From Rallus limicola (lineage: Eukaryota > Chordata > Aves > Gruiformes > Rallidae), in NCBI GenBank assembly GCA_022605955.1, contig JAKCOZ010000001.1, forward strand, positions 17,724,146-17,788,145: 64,000 bases of DNA, read 5' to 3'. A program made the translations under genes and the position numbers. Below the pieces are notes generated by a model. It saw only the letters and a list, made by a program, of their open reading frames with translations, made no database searches and was not told the DNA's origin. Of the stretch, positions 37,746 to 50,289 are shown piece after piece (within the stretch, counting starts at the first letter, position 1; every line of letters begins with the position of its first letter).

Positions 37746-38400
37746 ATAAAAAGATGAGTTCGACAACATCTATTTTCCATAAGCCAGTGTTGATAAGCAT
37801 TAAATATATTACCCTTTCTTTAATTCTTTGTTAACAGAGACTCAAGTCAGCTTCATCACTATTTTGCCAAAAATCAGTGTTTGGCTGAGAGGTCAGTCAT
37901 TATCTGGTTGTACTGTTTACCCTTTAAATCCTGATGCAACATTAACTTCCCTCAAGGCCTCTGGAACATGTCTTCTGCTCCAGGACTGATTAAGTATCAA
38001 CACAAAGTACTTCTCAAGCAGCTTTTTAAGAACTACTGGAGGCAAGTCACCTAGATGTCTGGATTGAAATGTATCTCTCAGTAGCAGCTGTTAAATATTA
38101 TCCTTATGGAAAGTGTTTAATCATTACTGTGTGATACTGCCACCTTCCCTGACGTATTTGCAAGGGTAGAGGAGAAATTATGACTGAACTTCTCTGCCAT
38201 TTCTGCATTATCCATGACAGTCCCTGTGTTTCTATAAAGTAACATCAATACAGTATAATTTTGTTTGTTCTTAATGGACCTTTATTGAGTTTCTGATGAT
38301 CCTTAATTTTTCTTACCAAAGCTTTGCCCTGTGTCCTTCTGGTTTGCTTATTAATTTTTTATAATTTCTCATTTCTAAAGTTTACTCATCAAGCATTCTT
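37746..38400 (-). mobile_element. Degraded continuation of CR1-like ORF2 sequence
   Basis: Downstream of the clear CR1 3' end, scattered phrases follow the order of the antisense CR1 ORF2: 'cataagccagtgttgataag' (compare 'cataaacccatgctgact'), 'ttaacttccctcaaggcctc', and 'cttctctgccatttctgcat' near 38190. All frames are broken. This may be one old, longer CR1 insertion continuous with 37460-37745, or an older neighbour. Its far end is uncertain. The similarity is from memory of the family consensus. Confidence 0.45.
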
Positions 38401-39591
38401 CATTTGTGTTGCACGTAGGCATGCACACATGCAGGGATGTAATTATATCTATCCACTAAAACTGTTTCATAGCAATCATAGATTTGTTTCTTTACTGGAG
38501 GACACAATCTTTTTGCACGGTTATGAAATGTTTCAGCTGGCTACCCAAGGTTTGCTCACTTTTTTCCCCCTAGTTGAATTATCTCTATGTGAGTTAATTT
38601 ATACTGCTTTTAGTTCTGTCAGAGATATATATGAATTCTCTGTAATCCATTTTATTTCTATTTGACAAATTCAGTCAATCATAATAATAACAACTTGTAC
38701 CATACTTACTGCTCATTTTTAGTTCTGTGGCCAGTTGATGACATCAAATGCAGAATTTCCTGTCACGTGTAACACTGTCTGAATTGGGAATTTGCCATCT
38801 GCAGTTCATACATGAGGGGCTTTTTACTTCCTCTCCAGTTGATGTTTCCCATGATAACCATTTTCTTTTCCCCCATACAGAATGTAAATGATTTTTTAAA
38901 CAGAAGATTGTCCTGTTCTTTCACGTGATCTGATGTTCTGTTGGGAACACTGACTACAAGCCCAGCTTGGCCTTACACCATTGGAATTGCACTGATATTG
39001 GTAATGGGCTTATTATGGCTATGCTATTCCACTTTTCCCTGTTGCCTAACTATGAAGCAATATCATCATGGTTAGTCAATAGTTCCAGGCATGTCATCAT
39101 CAATAAACTACTCTGTGTTGAACTTTGGTTGTTAGAGTGGGATATGTCCATGGAAGTACACTGATGGACTCCAGTATTATGTCAAGTACAAAAACTGCCC
39201 TGTGCAAGAATTATCACAAGAGTGCCTAGTGAACAGCACCAAATTCCAATAGATGGTGGTACACACATGTTAATACTGCAAATTTCCTATGTGGGAAACA
39301 TTTATGGTCAATTTTGAGCTCAGGCACCAACATTACATCACAGCTGAGAGGAATGGGATTACTTTCAATGCAGTGAAATTACAGCCAGGGCATTTATAGT
39401 CTGTGATATCAAAATACAGAACAGTAAGAAAACATTTCTATTTGGGCAGTTACTTTCACTTTTTTTGAGAGCCTGTAGAAGATGGATGTGGATAACTGCT
39501 TGTACTGGCTGCACATTAGTCTATAAAAGGTTGATAAATGCTTAATAAATATTTTCATAAATGGCCACTCTGTCGCTACAGAGTCCAACAG

Positions 39592-39661
39592 GTTGTTCAT
39601 AAGCATCTGTAACTCATATTTGCTATGTGTTGCTCATAAGCATCTGCAACTCATATTTGCT
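39592..39661 (+). repeat. Two-copy tandem duplication, 37-bp period
   Basis: The block containing 'cataagcatctgtaactcat' at 39598 is repeated 37 bp later with a T-to-C change ('cataagcatctgcaactcat' at 39635), and both are followed by 'atttgct'. It lies in ISX intron 2, about 220 bp inside the donor of exon 2. It looks like a recent local duplication. Confidence 0.85.
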
Positions 39662-39880
39662 CCTCTTAACCCTTTGATTAATCCCATTTGGTTAGTCACA
39701 GTTGGGTGACAAAGCCTTTTTTCCCTATTTGTAAAAGGAGAACAGTGATACTGGCCTCCTGTGGAAGGTAACAGAGAGGTCACATATTTCATCAGCATTG
39801 TCACCCAGGTATAACCTATGGCAAACATACTCTATAAAAATTCGGTGCAGTGAGCATAGGCTTTGGGAGACATAATGTAC

Positions 39881-40032
39881 CTGAACTCTGGCTTCTGGGA
39901 GGTTTATCTTTGCTGCCAGTTGATTACGAATATGGACATCCGGGTAGTGAGTCACTTGGAAAATCTTCTCCAGTTCCTGCAGCTGCTCAGCTGTGAATGT
40001 TGTCCGGATTCTCCGTTTCCCTTTCCTCTCAA
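39881..40032 (-). CDS. ISX: ISX coding exon 2 (N-terminal part of homeodomain)
   Basis: This 152-nt exon carries 2 bases of a split codon plus 50 codons (residues 58-108). It encodes a basic leader ERKGKRR and homeodomain residues 1-46, including RTTFT at homeodomain positions 5-9, the first helix QLQELEKIF, the helix 2 region around YPDVHIR, and LPEARVQ leading into helix 3. This part closely resembles mammalian ISX as I recall it (for example the THYPDVHIR and NLPEARVQ segments). Acceptor: TTTGCACAG|TT on a T-rich tract, phase 1, matching exon 1. Donor: CAG|GTACAT, phase 0. An open frame of 163 codons (40216-39725) extends into both flanking introns, but those ends are non-coding. Other paired-like genes (for example ARX, RAX, PRRX) differ in these helices, so I consider ISX secure. 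Confidence 0.96.
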
Positions 40033-43000
40033 CTGTGCAAACAAAGAAAAGTGTATTGCATTTTATAGGAAAAGGCCACAGAGCCACAAGAAAACTCAGA
40101 GATCCAGCAATTTCTGTGTATTGCTGTGCAGCTGGGATAGCATCTCCAGAACCTAGAGATCTACTTACTGCCTCCTGACCCAGCAGTGAATGTGAGTGAA
40201 CTGCTTTATCATTCAAGGAGTAAATTAGAAGTGCCCATTCGAAGTGCTAATTTTATCATTCCACTGCCTGCCAGCAGCTATAAAACCTTATGTGTTTTAA
40301 CCCTATCTGCCCTGCAATTCATTTGTCATCAGAATCCTTCAGTGCTGGACCAGCCTTTGACTCCTTTTGCTCCTGTCTATCACCTGCACACATCTATTGC
40401 TAATTTATAATCCCTTATTAACTATTTGTGAATAAACCCTTAACGCAAGCAGACGAGTAGATACTCCATTTTGGCTTGGTGTTGTTCTCATGCCTGTAAC
40501 AAATCACCATCTTTCTTTCAGCTTATAAATTTTCCATCCCTATCTTTACCTGTCACACTGGTCTTATGAAGCTTTCCTCAGGTTCTGAGGCATTATCTTA
40601 TTCAATTGTCGCTTGTTTGCTTTTGATGAAGTTACTACTCCTGTATGCCACCAAGTCAAAGAGTACACAAAAGGTGGGAATGTTGTGGAGGGAAGTTAAC
40701 CACTCCGGAATGACTGACCGCTGCCTTCTTCCCCTATCACTCTTTCAGAAATGTTTAGGGATAGATAACAGTTTCACTGCAGTGCGACAGTGTCATTAAA
40801 AATGTTACCTTTACAAAGAGAAGTCATGGTGTTCTGACTGCACCATTATGCAGTGGGGACTTTCTAAACAAGCTTCACCTTAAGAAATACAGAGCCCATG
40901 GAGTAGCATATGGAGAACTCTGAGAGCTGCGAATTTGTATGAGGACTCTTAGACTGCTCCATTCCTTCACTTTAGTGTGGTGTGACCATGCAAAACACTT
41001 CTCTCAGCACTCCTATGCTGTTTTGAAAATGCCCTTCTATACCAGGGTATTTTATTTTGATCAGGAACTCGGTATGCCACTTGGTGTAAGTTAGAATGAG
41101 ATCCAGGTTGTTCTGAAACGATGATGAAGGGCTGATATCTTACAAGTAGGAGCAGAAAGGAGCAGTAGAAGTTAACTTTAAGTCAGGTGACCTGCAGAAT
41201 GTGAAGTTCAGCCTCATCCCAAGGCTGGAATTATCTCTGATGCACAAATGAAGAATGTCCCAGCACTGAATGACCAGCACAAAAAGCCATGGCCCAAGCA
41301 TCGAGTCAGAGGATTTTATTCTACTGAACTTGGAAAACTGCAGCCTGATAGGAGCAAAAAAATACTAATATCACTAGTGACTGTGATGACCTTGATTCTC
41401 AATGACCTGAGGTAATTTGCAATGACAATATGTTGATGGAGAAAATTACCTTTTTGAATCCCTGCTTTTGGTCTTCCATGGTCTGATGACAACTACCAAT
41501 CCTACTATGTAACTAGATACACGCACGTCCATTAACCAGAGAAGGTTAACTTACTCCCTCAAAGAGACCTGATCCTTTTTTAACGCTTTTTGTTCAACCA
41601 TTAGCAAAAACCATTCCTTTTGGGGGCTAAAGCAGTGATAAAGGTAACCAAACCCCTTGGCCAATATAAAGTGGGATATGTGCCAACCAGAAAATTTCAT
41701 TTTTTTATTCTGTAATCAAAGCTTCATTGTGACTCTGTTGACACAGAAAATAAGGAATAAAAAATTCTGTCCACTGGCTTGGTAGGAAGGTGTGTAGGAC
41801 ATGATATTTGGGGACCAGTAAGTGAATATATTCTATTGTGAATATTTCATCTTTTTTAAACCTTTCGAGTACTTTGAAAGGAAACCAGTCATGCAAGAAT
41901 AACTGAGGAGTGTCATTTATCATAAGCACTGTCAATACTTCCATATCTCAAAAACAACCTAATAAAGCTGATGTCCAACACAATTAAATCCATATCATTA
42001 GACTTTTCACTGGCCTTTCAAAGTACTACTCATTAGATTGAAGAGCTGGCTTCAGTCCCAAGGGAAAAATGTGATTTACATTGAATCTTGCTGGCACTAC
42101 TGGGGCAGAGATCTGAAATGAGAAATACTTTCGTGTGTTTGTGCTGAAGGTAACAGGAACTCTGTCCTAAGGAGCCCTGATTATGAAGTTGCATCTACTT
42201 GAACTTCCCCAAAAGATGGCTGTAAGGACAATTTATTGCTATATGAATTAAAAGGGAAATATCAGTGTTGAGAATATGATTCTCAGAACACTACGTCTCC
42301 TGGAGATACAGTAGAGCTAACAGTTCATAATGGTGTCTCCTGTCTGGAAGATTTCTACCTCACACCTCTCTGTGAGGAGCTGGCCTCCATATCCTCCTAA
42401 GAGATGCTGCAGACATTATTTTCTCGAAAACATCATTCTCTGTCATACAGTAATGAATGTCTCTGCTATATTTGTATCATTACAACGTATGGTATTTATA
42501 TTTCCCTAGCTCAGGGCAATTTATACAGCAGATCCCAACAGCAAGTGAAGTTTGACCTAACCTTGTCATGGTCTCAGAAACTTGAGGCCTCCTTGAGATG
42601 TCCCGTACATCTCCCTGAACACTGAGCTGAGCTCATGCCTCTATCCAGGGTAGCATACTGGCTCCACAAACCTGGAAGAAGATGTAATCTCAGTCTACCA
42701 TCAGCATTTCCAGAGTGGAGCAAGGGATCTAAGCTTGAACTGTGGCCACATCCTTGTTTCTGTGTACCAGCTGTACATGAACACCTTGACGTTGGCAGCA
42801 TTCTTGTCCTGAGGGAGCCTATGTACCTTCTTGCAATCAGAAAGCTTTCAGGAGACAGAACAAACCTGCCTACCTGCCAGAAGATTTCTGAATTAGCAAA
42901 AAATTCTTCCCCCCTTTTTAAAAAAAAATGCATTAGATTAATGAACTGAAATATAATTTCCTGCAAAGAAAGCAGGAAACTCTAAATTTTAAAATCTAAG

Positions 43001-44825
43001 AAGTCATATATCAGATAAAAAAGTTTATTTTAGTATTCCACTAGAATACAGCAAATAATTATTTATTCCAGTATAAACCTTTCTGTCTTACACATTAACT
43101 AGACTCTATAGAGATGGGCTGGCCAAAGTTGACCATGATGGGATATAAGTGAATGTCAAACACCAGCTGGATAAGATGTCATCACAGTGGGCACCATACA
43201 AACAGCAACCATTAGTTCTTGTCTGTAGGCACAGATGATGACAGCCATAAACTCCTCTTAATGTGGAGTCAGAGCTAAGGTCAACTGTTTTAGTGCCCAA
43301 ACCAGAGAATACTACCCGGGTTAGAAAGGAATGGTTTACATTATTAATAATTAATAATGTAGATATCTATACTTAGCCACCAGCTTAACTAGTTGTGGGT
43401 GCTGGCAAGATGCTTGGTGCAGAGACCATTGCATTAGTCAGCCTAGACACACTCTAGAAATCAGCAGCTACAAGCCATGTAATACCACCTCTACAGGGAA
43501 AAAAGTATGGGATGAACTCAGTGGTCAAGATCATGAGTCTAGAAGGAACTGCAAAGTCTGTGCTACAATGAATATATGACAATGAGGAGACAAAGGCTAT
43601 GTGCAGCTGGTGTAAGCTTGGGAAGAAACATTTATTTGAGTTGGGGCATCTTATGGTACCATTGAGCCAGACCCATTGCCTTGAACCACACAATATTTTA
43701 AATTGTGCTGGAAATGGGATGGGGAATGGATCTGCCTCTTACTGTACTCTGTCCCACTGGCAGCTAAGTGTCCAGAATTAGAGAGCATGGCTTTAGGGAG
43801 AATAGGCCTGTGAGTTTCTGATGTCTCATATCAGCTTTTTTGGTAGGAAAATGACCCAGATAACTTGGTGGCGAGCAAAAGAATCTCCATATCCTCCACA
43901 TTTTTCCTTTTTGAAAGTTGAACTGGTTTGATAAGATTCTTATGTAAGGGAAGGATCTACACAGTGCTCAGAAATGTCAATCCTACTGAAACCAGATTTT
44001 TCAAAGCTGAAACTCATCAGATTAAACAAAATACAATAACATGAGGACATCTGTAGGCCAGTAGAGACTGAGGACAGGCTTTGATTTCAACTGGAAATGA
44101 AATTAAATTGCTAACAAAATAGACTCCTGTGAACTAACCAAGGCTTTTGCCAGTAGGAAATACAGAAGAGTATTTTTTGTCTGTAAGTAATCAGTAATTC
44201 TATTTTTGTTTTTGAAAAAAAAACCCCAAACCTATGAAAAAATAGAAAAAATCTAGGAATGTATGTTAACATTTTCCCTTGCAAGATGAAACTTTCTTTG
44301 ACTGTAGCTTTGATTCTTCCCTTTGCCTTGGGACCTTAGCTTAGAGATCCCATAGCAAACAACAGCATTCAGAATTACAGTCTAATAAAGAATGTGGGTG
44401 GAAGATATAAGACTAGAAAGTGTTGGAAGTGTAGCATTGGCTTTACAAACGTGGCTCTAGAGTCTCTGGGGAAATAAGACTGTCTGAGTTTCCTGAGCTA
44501 TTTTCTATGTAAAAGCTGGGGATATTCAAGTGTGCTTTTATGCTCTGTGAAAGTCATTTGCAGGTTAGCTGACTGCTGAAACCAAGCCTGAAAATACCAG
44601 GCAGCTAAATATGTCAGCATTTGCAGGTGCTTAGAGATACAGCTGTCTATACATCGCCTTACTGTTGACATTGGCAAGGCCAGATTCTCCACGCTGATAA
44701 AGCAGTACAGCTCCTTTAAATTCAGTAACAGGGTCCCTTTGTTGTCTGAAGATCTGGCTTTATTACTAGGTCAGACTTGGAGGAAGTTGAAACATTAGAA
44801 CTTTATAGAAATACAGATTCTTCTT

Positions 44826-45081
44826 GAAGGTGCACAGTGAAAGGATGAGGTCAATGGGTACAAGTTACATCAAGGAAAATTCTGATAACAGGAAAAAGTG
44901 TTTTCACCATTAAGGCAGTCTGACGCGGACCTGGAAAGGCTGTGAAGTCTCCATCCTTGGAGATATTCTACACTTGACTGGACAAAGGCCTAAGGAACCT
45001 GATTTAAGCTGGCCCTGCTTAGAGTTGGGGTTGGGTAAGATGGTCTCCAGAGATCTCTCCTAACTTACTTTATGATGTGAT
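44826..45081 (+). mobile_element. CR1 LINE 3' tail, diverged
   Basis: A sense-strand CR1 3' end with more mutations than the other copies. Recognisable phrases are 'atgaggtcaatgggtacaag', 'gtgttttcaccattaaggca', 'gtgaagtctccatccttgga', 'gagatattctacacttgact' and a tail near 'tttatgatgtgatc'. Several small deletions are evident relative to the usual spacing. It is antisense to ISX within intron 1. Confidence 0.85.
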
Positions 45082-47642
45082 CTCTGACCTCCAAATATCC
45101 ATATGGTCTGCAGCTTTCTCATAATTCCTTTCTTAAAGAGTAAGGGAATTTAAACTCAATGATTTTGATTTGCAATTGCTCATTTACACAGTTTTACCTC
45201 AGCATATTACAGCTTATTTCCACAAATACAACACTGTTACAAGATCAGTACTGAAGACTACTGCTTGTACCTGAGTATGCTGCTGCAGCAATGACATACT
45301 TGGCCAAATTAATTCTGGACTGCAGTCTGTCGCAGGCAAATGGCCTATGGTACACCTTGCACTGCTGTTTCTCAGTTGCCCTGTGTACCTGGACCAGAGG
45401 GATAAATGTTGTCTCTGAAATCTTTGCAATTGCACCTCCCATTCACCCTGAGCCCATTAGCAGGCTAAGACTCCATCATGCCTACTTGGTCTCATGCACA
45501 AGGGAGCATACACTGGAGGGATAAGGAACTAAAAACACATGAGAAACACTGGAAGTCAGTGCTGGCACATAATTTGCTTTGGAGTGTGTAATCTAGTTAG
45601 ATGAAAACTGTTGGAATCAGTTTATCTTGCTGCAATCCTCTTTGTTGTTTCTGGACAGACAGTGTCTCATGGTATGTGATAACCAGATCTAAAGATTTTG
45701 CTTCTTTGACAAGGAGAAAGCAGTTAAATAAGCAAGCAAGTGGCTTTAGATGCATAACCTCAAAAATATATTTTTTTTCTCTGTGTTACAAAGTTGACTG
45801 TATAATTTGTTTCTCAGAAAGAAGCTCAGGAGCACTGAGAAAGAACCTCATTATATCTGGTTAAGTTCTGCTTTACCCTTTCAACCTCTTCAAAAGAAGT
45901 TCCTGTCTCTCTTCTTTTTAATTCAGCCAATTACAGATATTTGGGTCTCCCAGCCAGTTTCTTCCCATGGCTTTTCTGAACATTATTCTCTTGTGATGAC
46001 ATTCTGCTCATGGCAGCCAAGCCCACAGCAAAAACAATGGCAACTCTATCAAAGAGTTATTACAAAGTGCTGATGGCATCAGGACAAATTGTGCTTGTCT
46101 GCGTACACAGACATGCCCATGGCAGCCCCTCTCACAGTTAAAGAGGTGGCTTATGGCTTTCAAAAGAGCTTGTGCTGCAATATTTAAGCGGGAGTATGGC
46201 AGTGTGGCTAATCTTTATTAAAGTGGTTTTCAAGCCTTTGTTCAGAAGGCATAGCCAGCGAGACTGATCCTAATTGGATAGGTACAATGAGCTCTGGATA
46301 GAGCCTCCTGCTAGCAGAATGCAGGATTTAGCATCCAGCTGCTGGCCATTCAGCCGTTGCAGAAGTTAAGACAGAGCAGTACAACCTAAACTTTTAAAGG
46401 TTTGACTTCCCTCCCTTCAGTCCAAAACTCCTTGACAGAGAGTTGCTCCCGCCCCGGCGCTGAGTACAGTGCCTAATCGCTTGACAGCAAGGCTGAAATG
46501 CAGAGAGGTACAGACTTGAAGGTGGTGTAAGTGGGAGTGCTAAAAATACCAGACCAGAAATCTGTTTAAGCAGGCTGTGCGGTGGTGGCCAGGGGAATTT
46601 CTTAGTCTGCTTGTCAGAGGAATCGGCATGGAGTAGATGGTATGCATGAAACCATTCATGTGGACAGTTACTGTGGAGGATGGTGCTCACCATCAACTTG
46701 AGCCCCAAGTGAATATAACCTTTCCCATCTGCCAGCAAGAAGATAATGGTGTTTACAAACGCTGCTGCTCTGAAACGGTGATGTGCCTAACCTGTGAAAT
46801 GCCTGGAGGAAGAAGTGTGCAGACCATGGTTTGAGGGACCCTAACTGCCATGGGCGTGTGTTAGTCCCCATCACCTGATACCAGTTCTGTACCCAGGCTA
46901 AATGACCTGCACCTTTGTGAACTCTGTCCGATCAAAGTGGATTTAAAGTAGCTATATGTGTAGTTTCCCCATTCTTCTAAATCTCTGGCTTGAAATTTAC
47001 TTTCTGTGTCTGTTATTCAGTGACCACCCTAATCCAGTAACAGCCCTCACCAAGGCAAACAGGTTCCCCACCACTGTCTCCCACTGTCTCTGTTCAACCG
47101 GTGTTGTCAGAAAACATCTGTTTGCCCATGGATAAAACTGAGATTATTGCAGGTTGCACAGACAGCTTGTTTTCTACTTTATTCCCGTCCTCTGTGGTTA
47201 TTTGTACCTGCAAACCCCTAGACAGCAATCAGGCACGCTTGTTTACATCCCTGCTTCAGACTCTGCACTTCCTCCCAGAAAGAATAATTCTATCATTATT
47301 TTAGTGTGTAGTCTCTACTGTTCCGATTTCAGTGTAAAGCACTTGCTAATACAGCAGGTAAAAGGCCTGCCCTCAATTTTAAAGAACAGTAATTAAAAGC
47401 ACCGAATCCCTGGGATGTAATAAAAAGTTCTCAGACAATTTAGGAGAAGCCAGTAAGTACTTGTAAGATTGTTGAAATAAACTTATCAAGATGTACCATC
47501 AACTTTATCACGGTCACATTACACAACTTTGACTAGCTGGAACAAATTAGCCTCTGGGTCCTGTGTAATATACCCTTTGGATACAAAATTCCCAGGGAAG
47601 AAGCGGCTGATGGAAGAAAGCATTTAATGCTAACATTTACTT

Positions 47643-47659
47643 AAAAAAAAAAAAAAAAA
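47643..47659 (+). repeat. A17 homopolymer followed by purine-rich tract
   Basis: Seventeen consecutive A residues are followed by GAAAGAAGAAAAAG-type purine sequence, in ISX intron 1. I see no adjacent retroelement body that would make this a poly-A tail. Confidence 0.9.
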
Positions 47660-49812
47660 GAAAGAAGAAAAAGCATGAAGAGAATTTATAACAGTCGCCC
47701 CAACTTCTGACAGCTCTGCTTTCTTCAGTGCCTACCTGTATAAATGTGAGACTTCTCTGTCAACGTAGTCTGAAGGGTGGGAGTAAGAATTCAGGTTTCA
47801 TGACTTTCATTCAATATCCAGGGTGGGATTATAAAGAGTCAGTTTTCAAAGAGGGAGAAAAACCAAAGAACTAGCCTTCAACAATGCCTCAGGTAAACCC
47901 ACCAAAACAGTCAATGGTCTGCTGCATTTCTAAGTTTATATAGGAATACTGCACTTCAGAGACACAGGGCTGCAGGGACTATTCACACTGACAAACAGAA
48001 GACTGGTAAGACAGCTAATGGCAGCAAAATTATATATATGGGCATTTATATTTTCCTTCCGCTTTCTCATTTCATTTAGAATTGCTTCCTTTTGTTCTGC
48101 AGGACAATGGGATGCTTGTGCCCTTTCATACAGTCCCATTGGCATATTCTGGGCAGCCGATATTTATCTGGGATTGTGATTATACAGTGCTTCATTGTCT
48201 CTTGGTGTTTTATAAATGCATTAAGGTAAGCCAGCATATTGGGGAAAAGACTGTTCTGTGAGAGATAAACCATGCTGTTTCACAGAGTACATGGATTTGA
48301 CCATATTGTCCACAAATGAACAGTACAAATGAATTTATGGCTTTGGTGAAAACATAAACACTAAGCTAAAGATGCCTGCAACCAGCATCAATACAGAGGG
48401 GATGTGACTTATACTGGAAGTTCTCCAGGACTGAGATCATCTTGATTTTTTAAATTTTCTTTATGATAATTGCTACCAGAATTTGTCAATAAGCTTTGGG
48501 ATCAAAAATGGTATCATAATTATAAAACTATTACATTAATAACAAGACCCTTGAGCTCCCAGTCAGCAATGTGTAGAGGACTTCTGTTATCAAAATATTT
48601 GGCTGATGTTTGCTCATTACAGCAGACTACAAGTGAATAATGGAGAGATGAACTGCAGCAAATAACATAGTCCAGTTGTTCCCATAGCCTGAACCCCCCA
48701 GTTTCTTGTTCAATTTGGAGCCAGAAGTCTAATCTACTTTCTACTTGAATTATTGCCCAGAGAAGAAATCTTACAACACTGGCCAGCTGTTAGTGTCTTA
48801 AGGTGATGCTATCTGGCTCCTCCAAGGCTCCCTCGCTGGAGCTCCCTTGCTGGAGCAGGGGACTGGAACCATTACCCATGCCCAGTTCTGGTCATATTCA
48901 TCCCCAGCCTTTGGATGTAAATAGTTGCAGTGCAAACACACATAAATGTATGTGATCAAAGCCAGCATGTGTAAAAGATATTGCAAAATAATTGCCCATG
49001 AGTATCTGAACTAGGCTGGGATCTTGTATCTGGCAGTCTCCGGCAGGAGCTGCTGTATGTCAGGCAGGCATTGGGGGATGTAATCCTTTCAGGCTCTGGT
49101 GCTCAACTGTCATGAATGGGTGAAGTCTCAAGGGTTTCAAACAGAGCAGAGAGAAGGCATTAAGAGGAAAGTGGGAGGTCAGTATTAAAATTGGGGCTTT
49201 ACATGGATGTGTTGTTCTGATGCTGACTAACAGCCACAAGACTTAGCCCTGCTTATTCTTAAGTTTTGAAGATCCTGTCAGTGATGGTGGTTGCACACTT
49301 CAAAATGGCATCAATTAATCATTTCACAGAGAGGTGGCCCAAGTGAAGATTGTACCCACAGGTCCAAAGTAAGGCCTCTCTCACTTCTGAAATGGGTTTT
49401 ATCAGAGCTGCTCATGAGAGCTAGGCTTTCCAAAAAAGTTGTGCTGAGCATTTCATGCAGAAGGCCAGAAGTGAAAGCACCCAACATTCAGAATGAAGGA
49501 TTCCAATTTCAGATGGGGGCCTTGCAAAATTAAATGCTACTGTCAGCATATCTCTTGCATATGAGAGCTTTTCCCCTTTTTTTGCTTACAATGCAGCCTC
49601 TGAGTTCAAAGTGCAAGAGGCATTGCTCCCTGTAAATGGTTTGTGATAAAGGCATAATTCTGTTTAGTTTAAATGACACTGCGTTTCTAAACCGCTTAGT
49701 CGCAGAAGCCATTTTGTGGGAAAAGCAAGTTTTTAGGCACATTATGGTGTTAAAGGGCATGCCTGGAAATATACTCCAAATCCACACTCTGGGTCACAGC
49801 TGGGGTGCTTTT

Positions 49813-50289
49813 CACAGAATCACAGGATTGTAGGGGTTGGAGAGGACCTCCAGAGATCATTGGGTTCAGCCCCTTGCCAGAGCAGGTTCCCTAGGGCAGG
49901 TCACAGAGGTAGGTGTCCAGGCGGGTCTTGAATATCTCCAGAGATGGAAACTCCACAGCCATCCTTGGCAGCCTGTCCCAGGGCTCTGTCACCCTCACTG
50001 TGAAAAATTTCTTCCACATGTTGGTGCAGAACTTCCTACCTGAAGCCATTGCCCCTTGTCCTGTCTCCACAGACCATAGAAAAGAGGCTGGCTATTTCCC
50101 CCTGTGTCCCACTCTTAAGATATTTATAAACATTAAGAAGATCCCCTCTTAGTCTTCTTTTCTCAAGGCTGAACAGCCCCAGTTCATTCAGCCTTTCCTT
50201 GTAGGGGGGATGCTCCAGGCCTTTAATCATCTTAGTAGCCCTTCGCTGGACTCTTTCCAGGACATCCCTCTCTTTTTTATACCAGGGAG
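49813..50289 (-). mobile_element. CR1 LINE 3' fragment in ISX intron 1
   Basis: This CR1 copy lies in the same orientation as ISX. Plus-strand phrases are 'cacagaatcacaggattgta', 'ttggagaggacctccagaga', 'gtgtccaggcgggtcttgaa', 'agatcccctcttagtcttct' and 'ttcgctggactctttccagg'. On the minus strand a 64-codon frame (50230-50036) preserves a recognisable CR1 ORF2 C-terminal segment ([16 protein letters not shown]). It is fairly well preserved but 5'-truncated. Confidence 0.95.

Larger units (their letters stand above)
35404..39880 (-). other. ISX intron 2 (about 4.5 kb)
   Basis: Phase-0 intron between homeodomain residues 46 and 47, the conserved position for paired-class homeobox genes. The donor is CAG|GTACAT and the acceptor CCAG|ATC. 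It contains a CR1 fragment, a long degraded CR1-like stretch beside it and a short tandem duplication, described separately. No other coding exon is recognised inside it. Confidence 0.85.
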
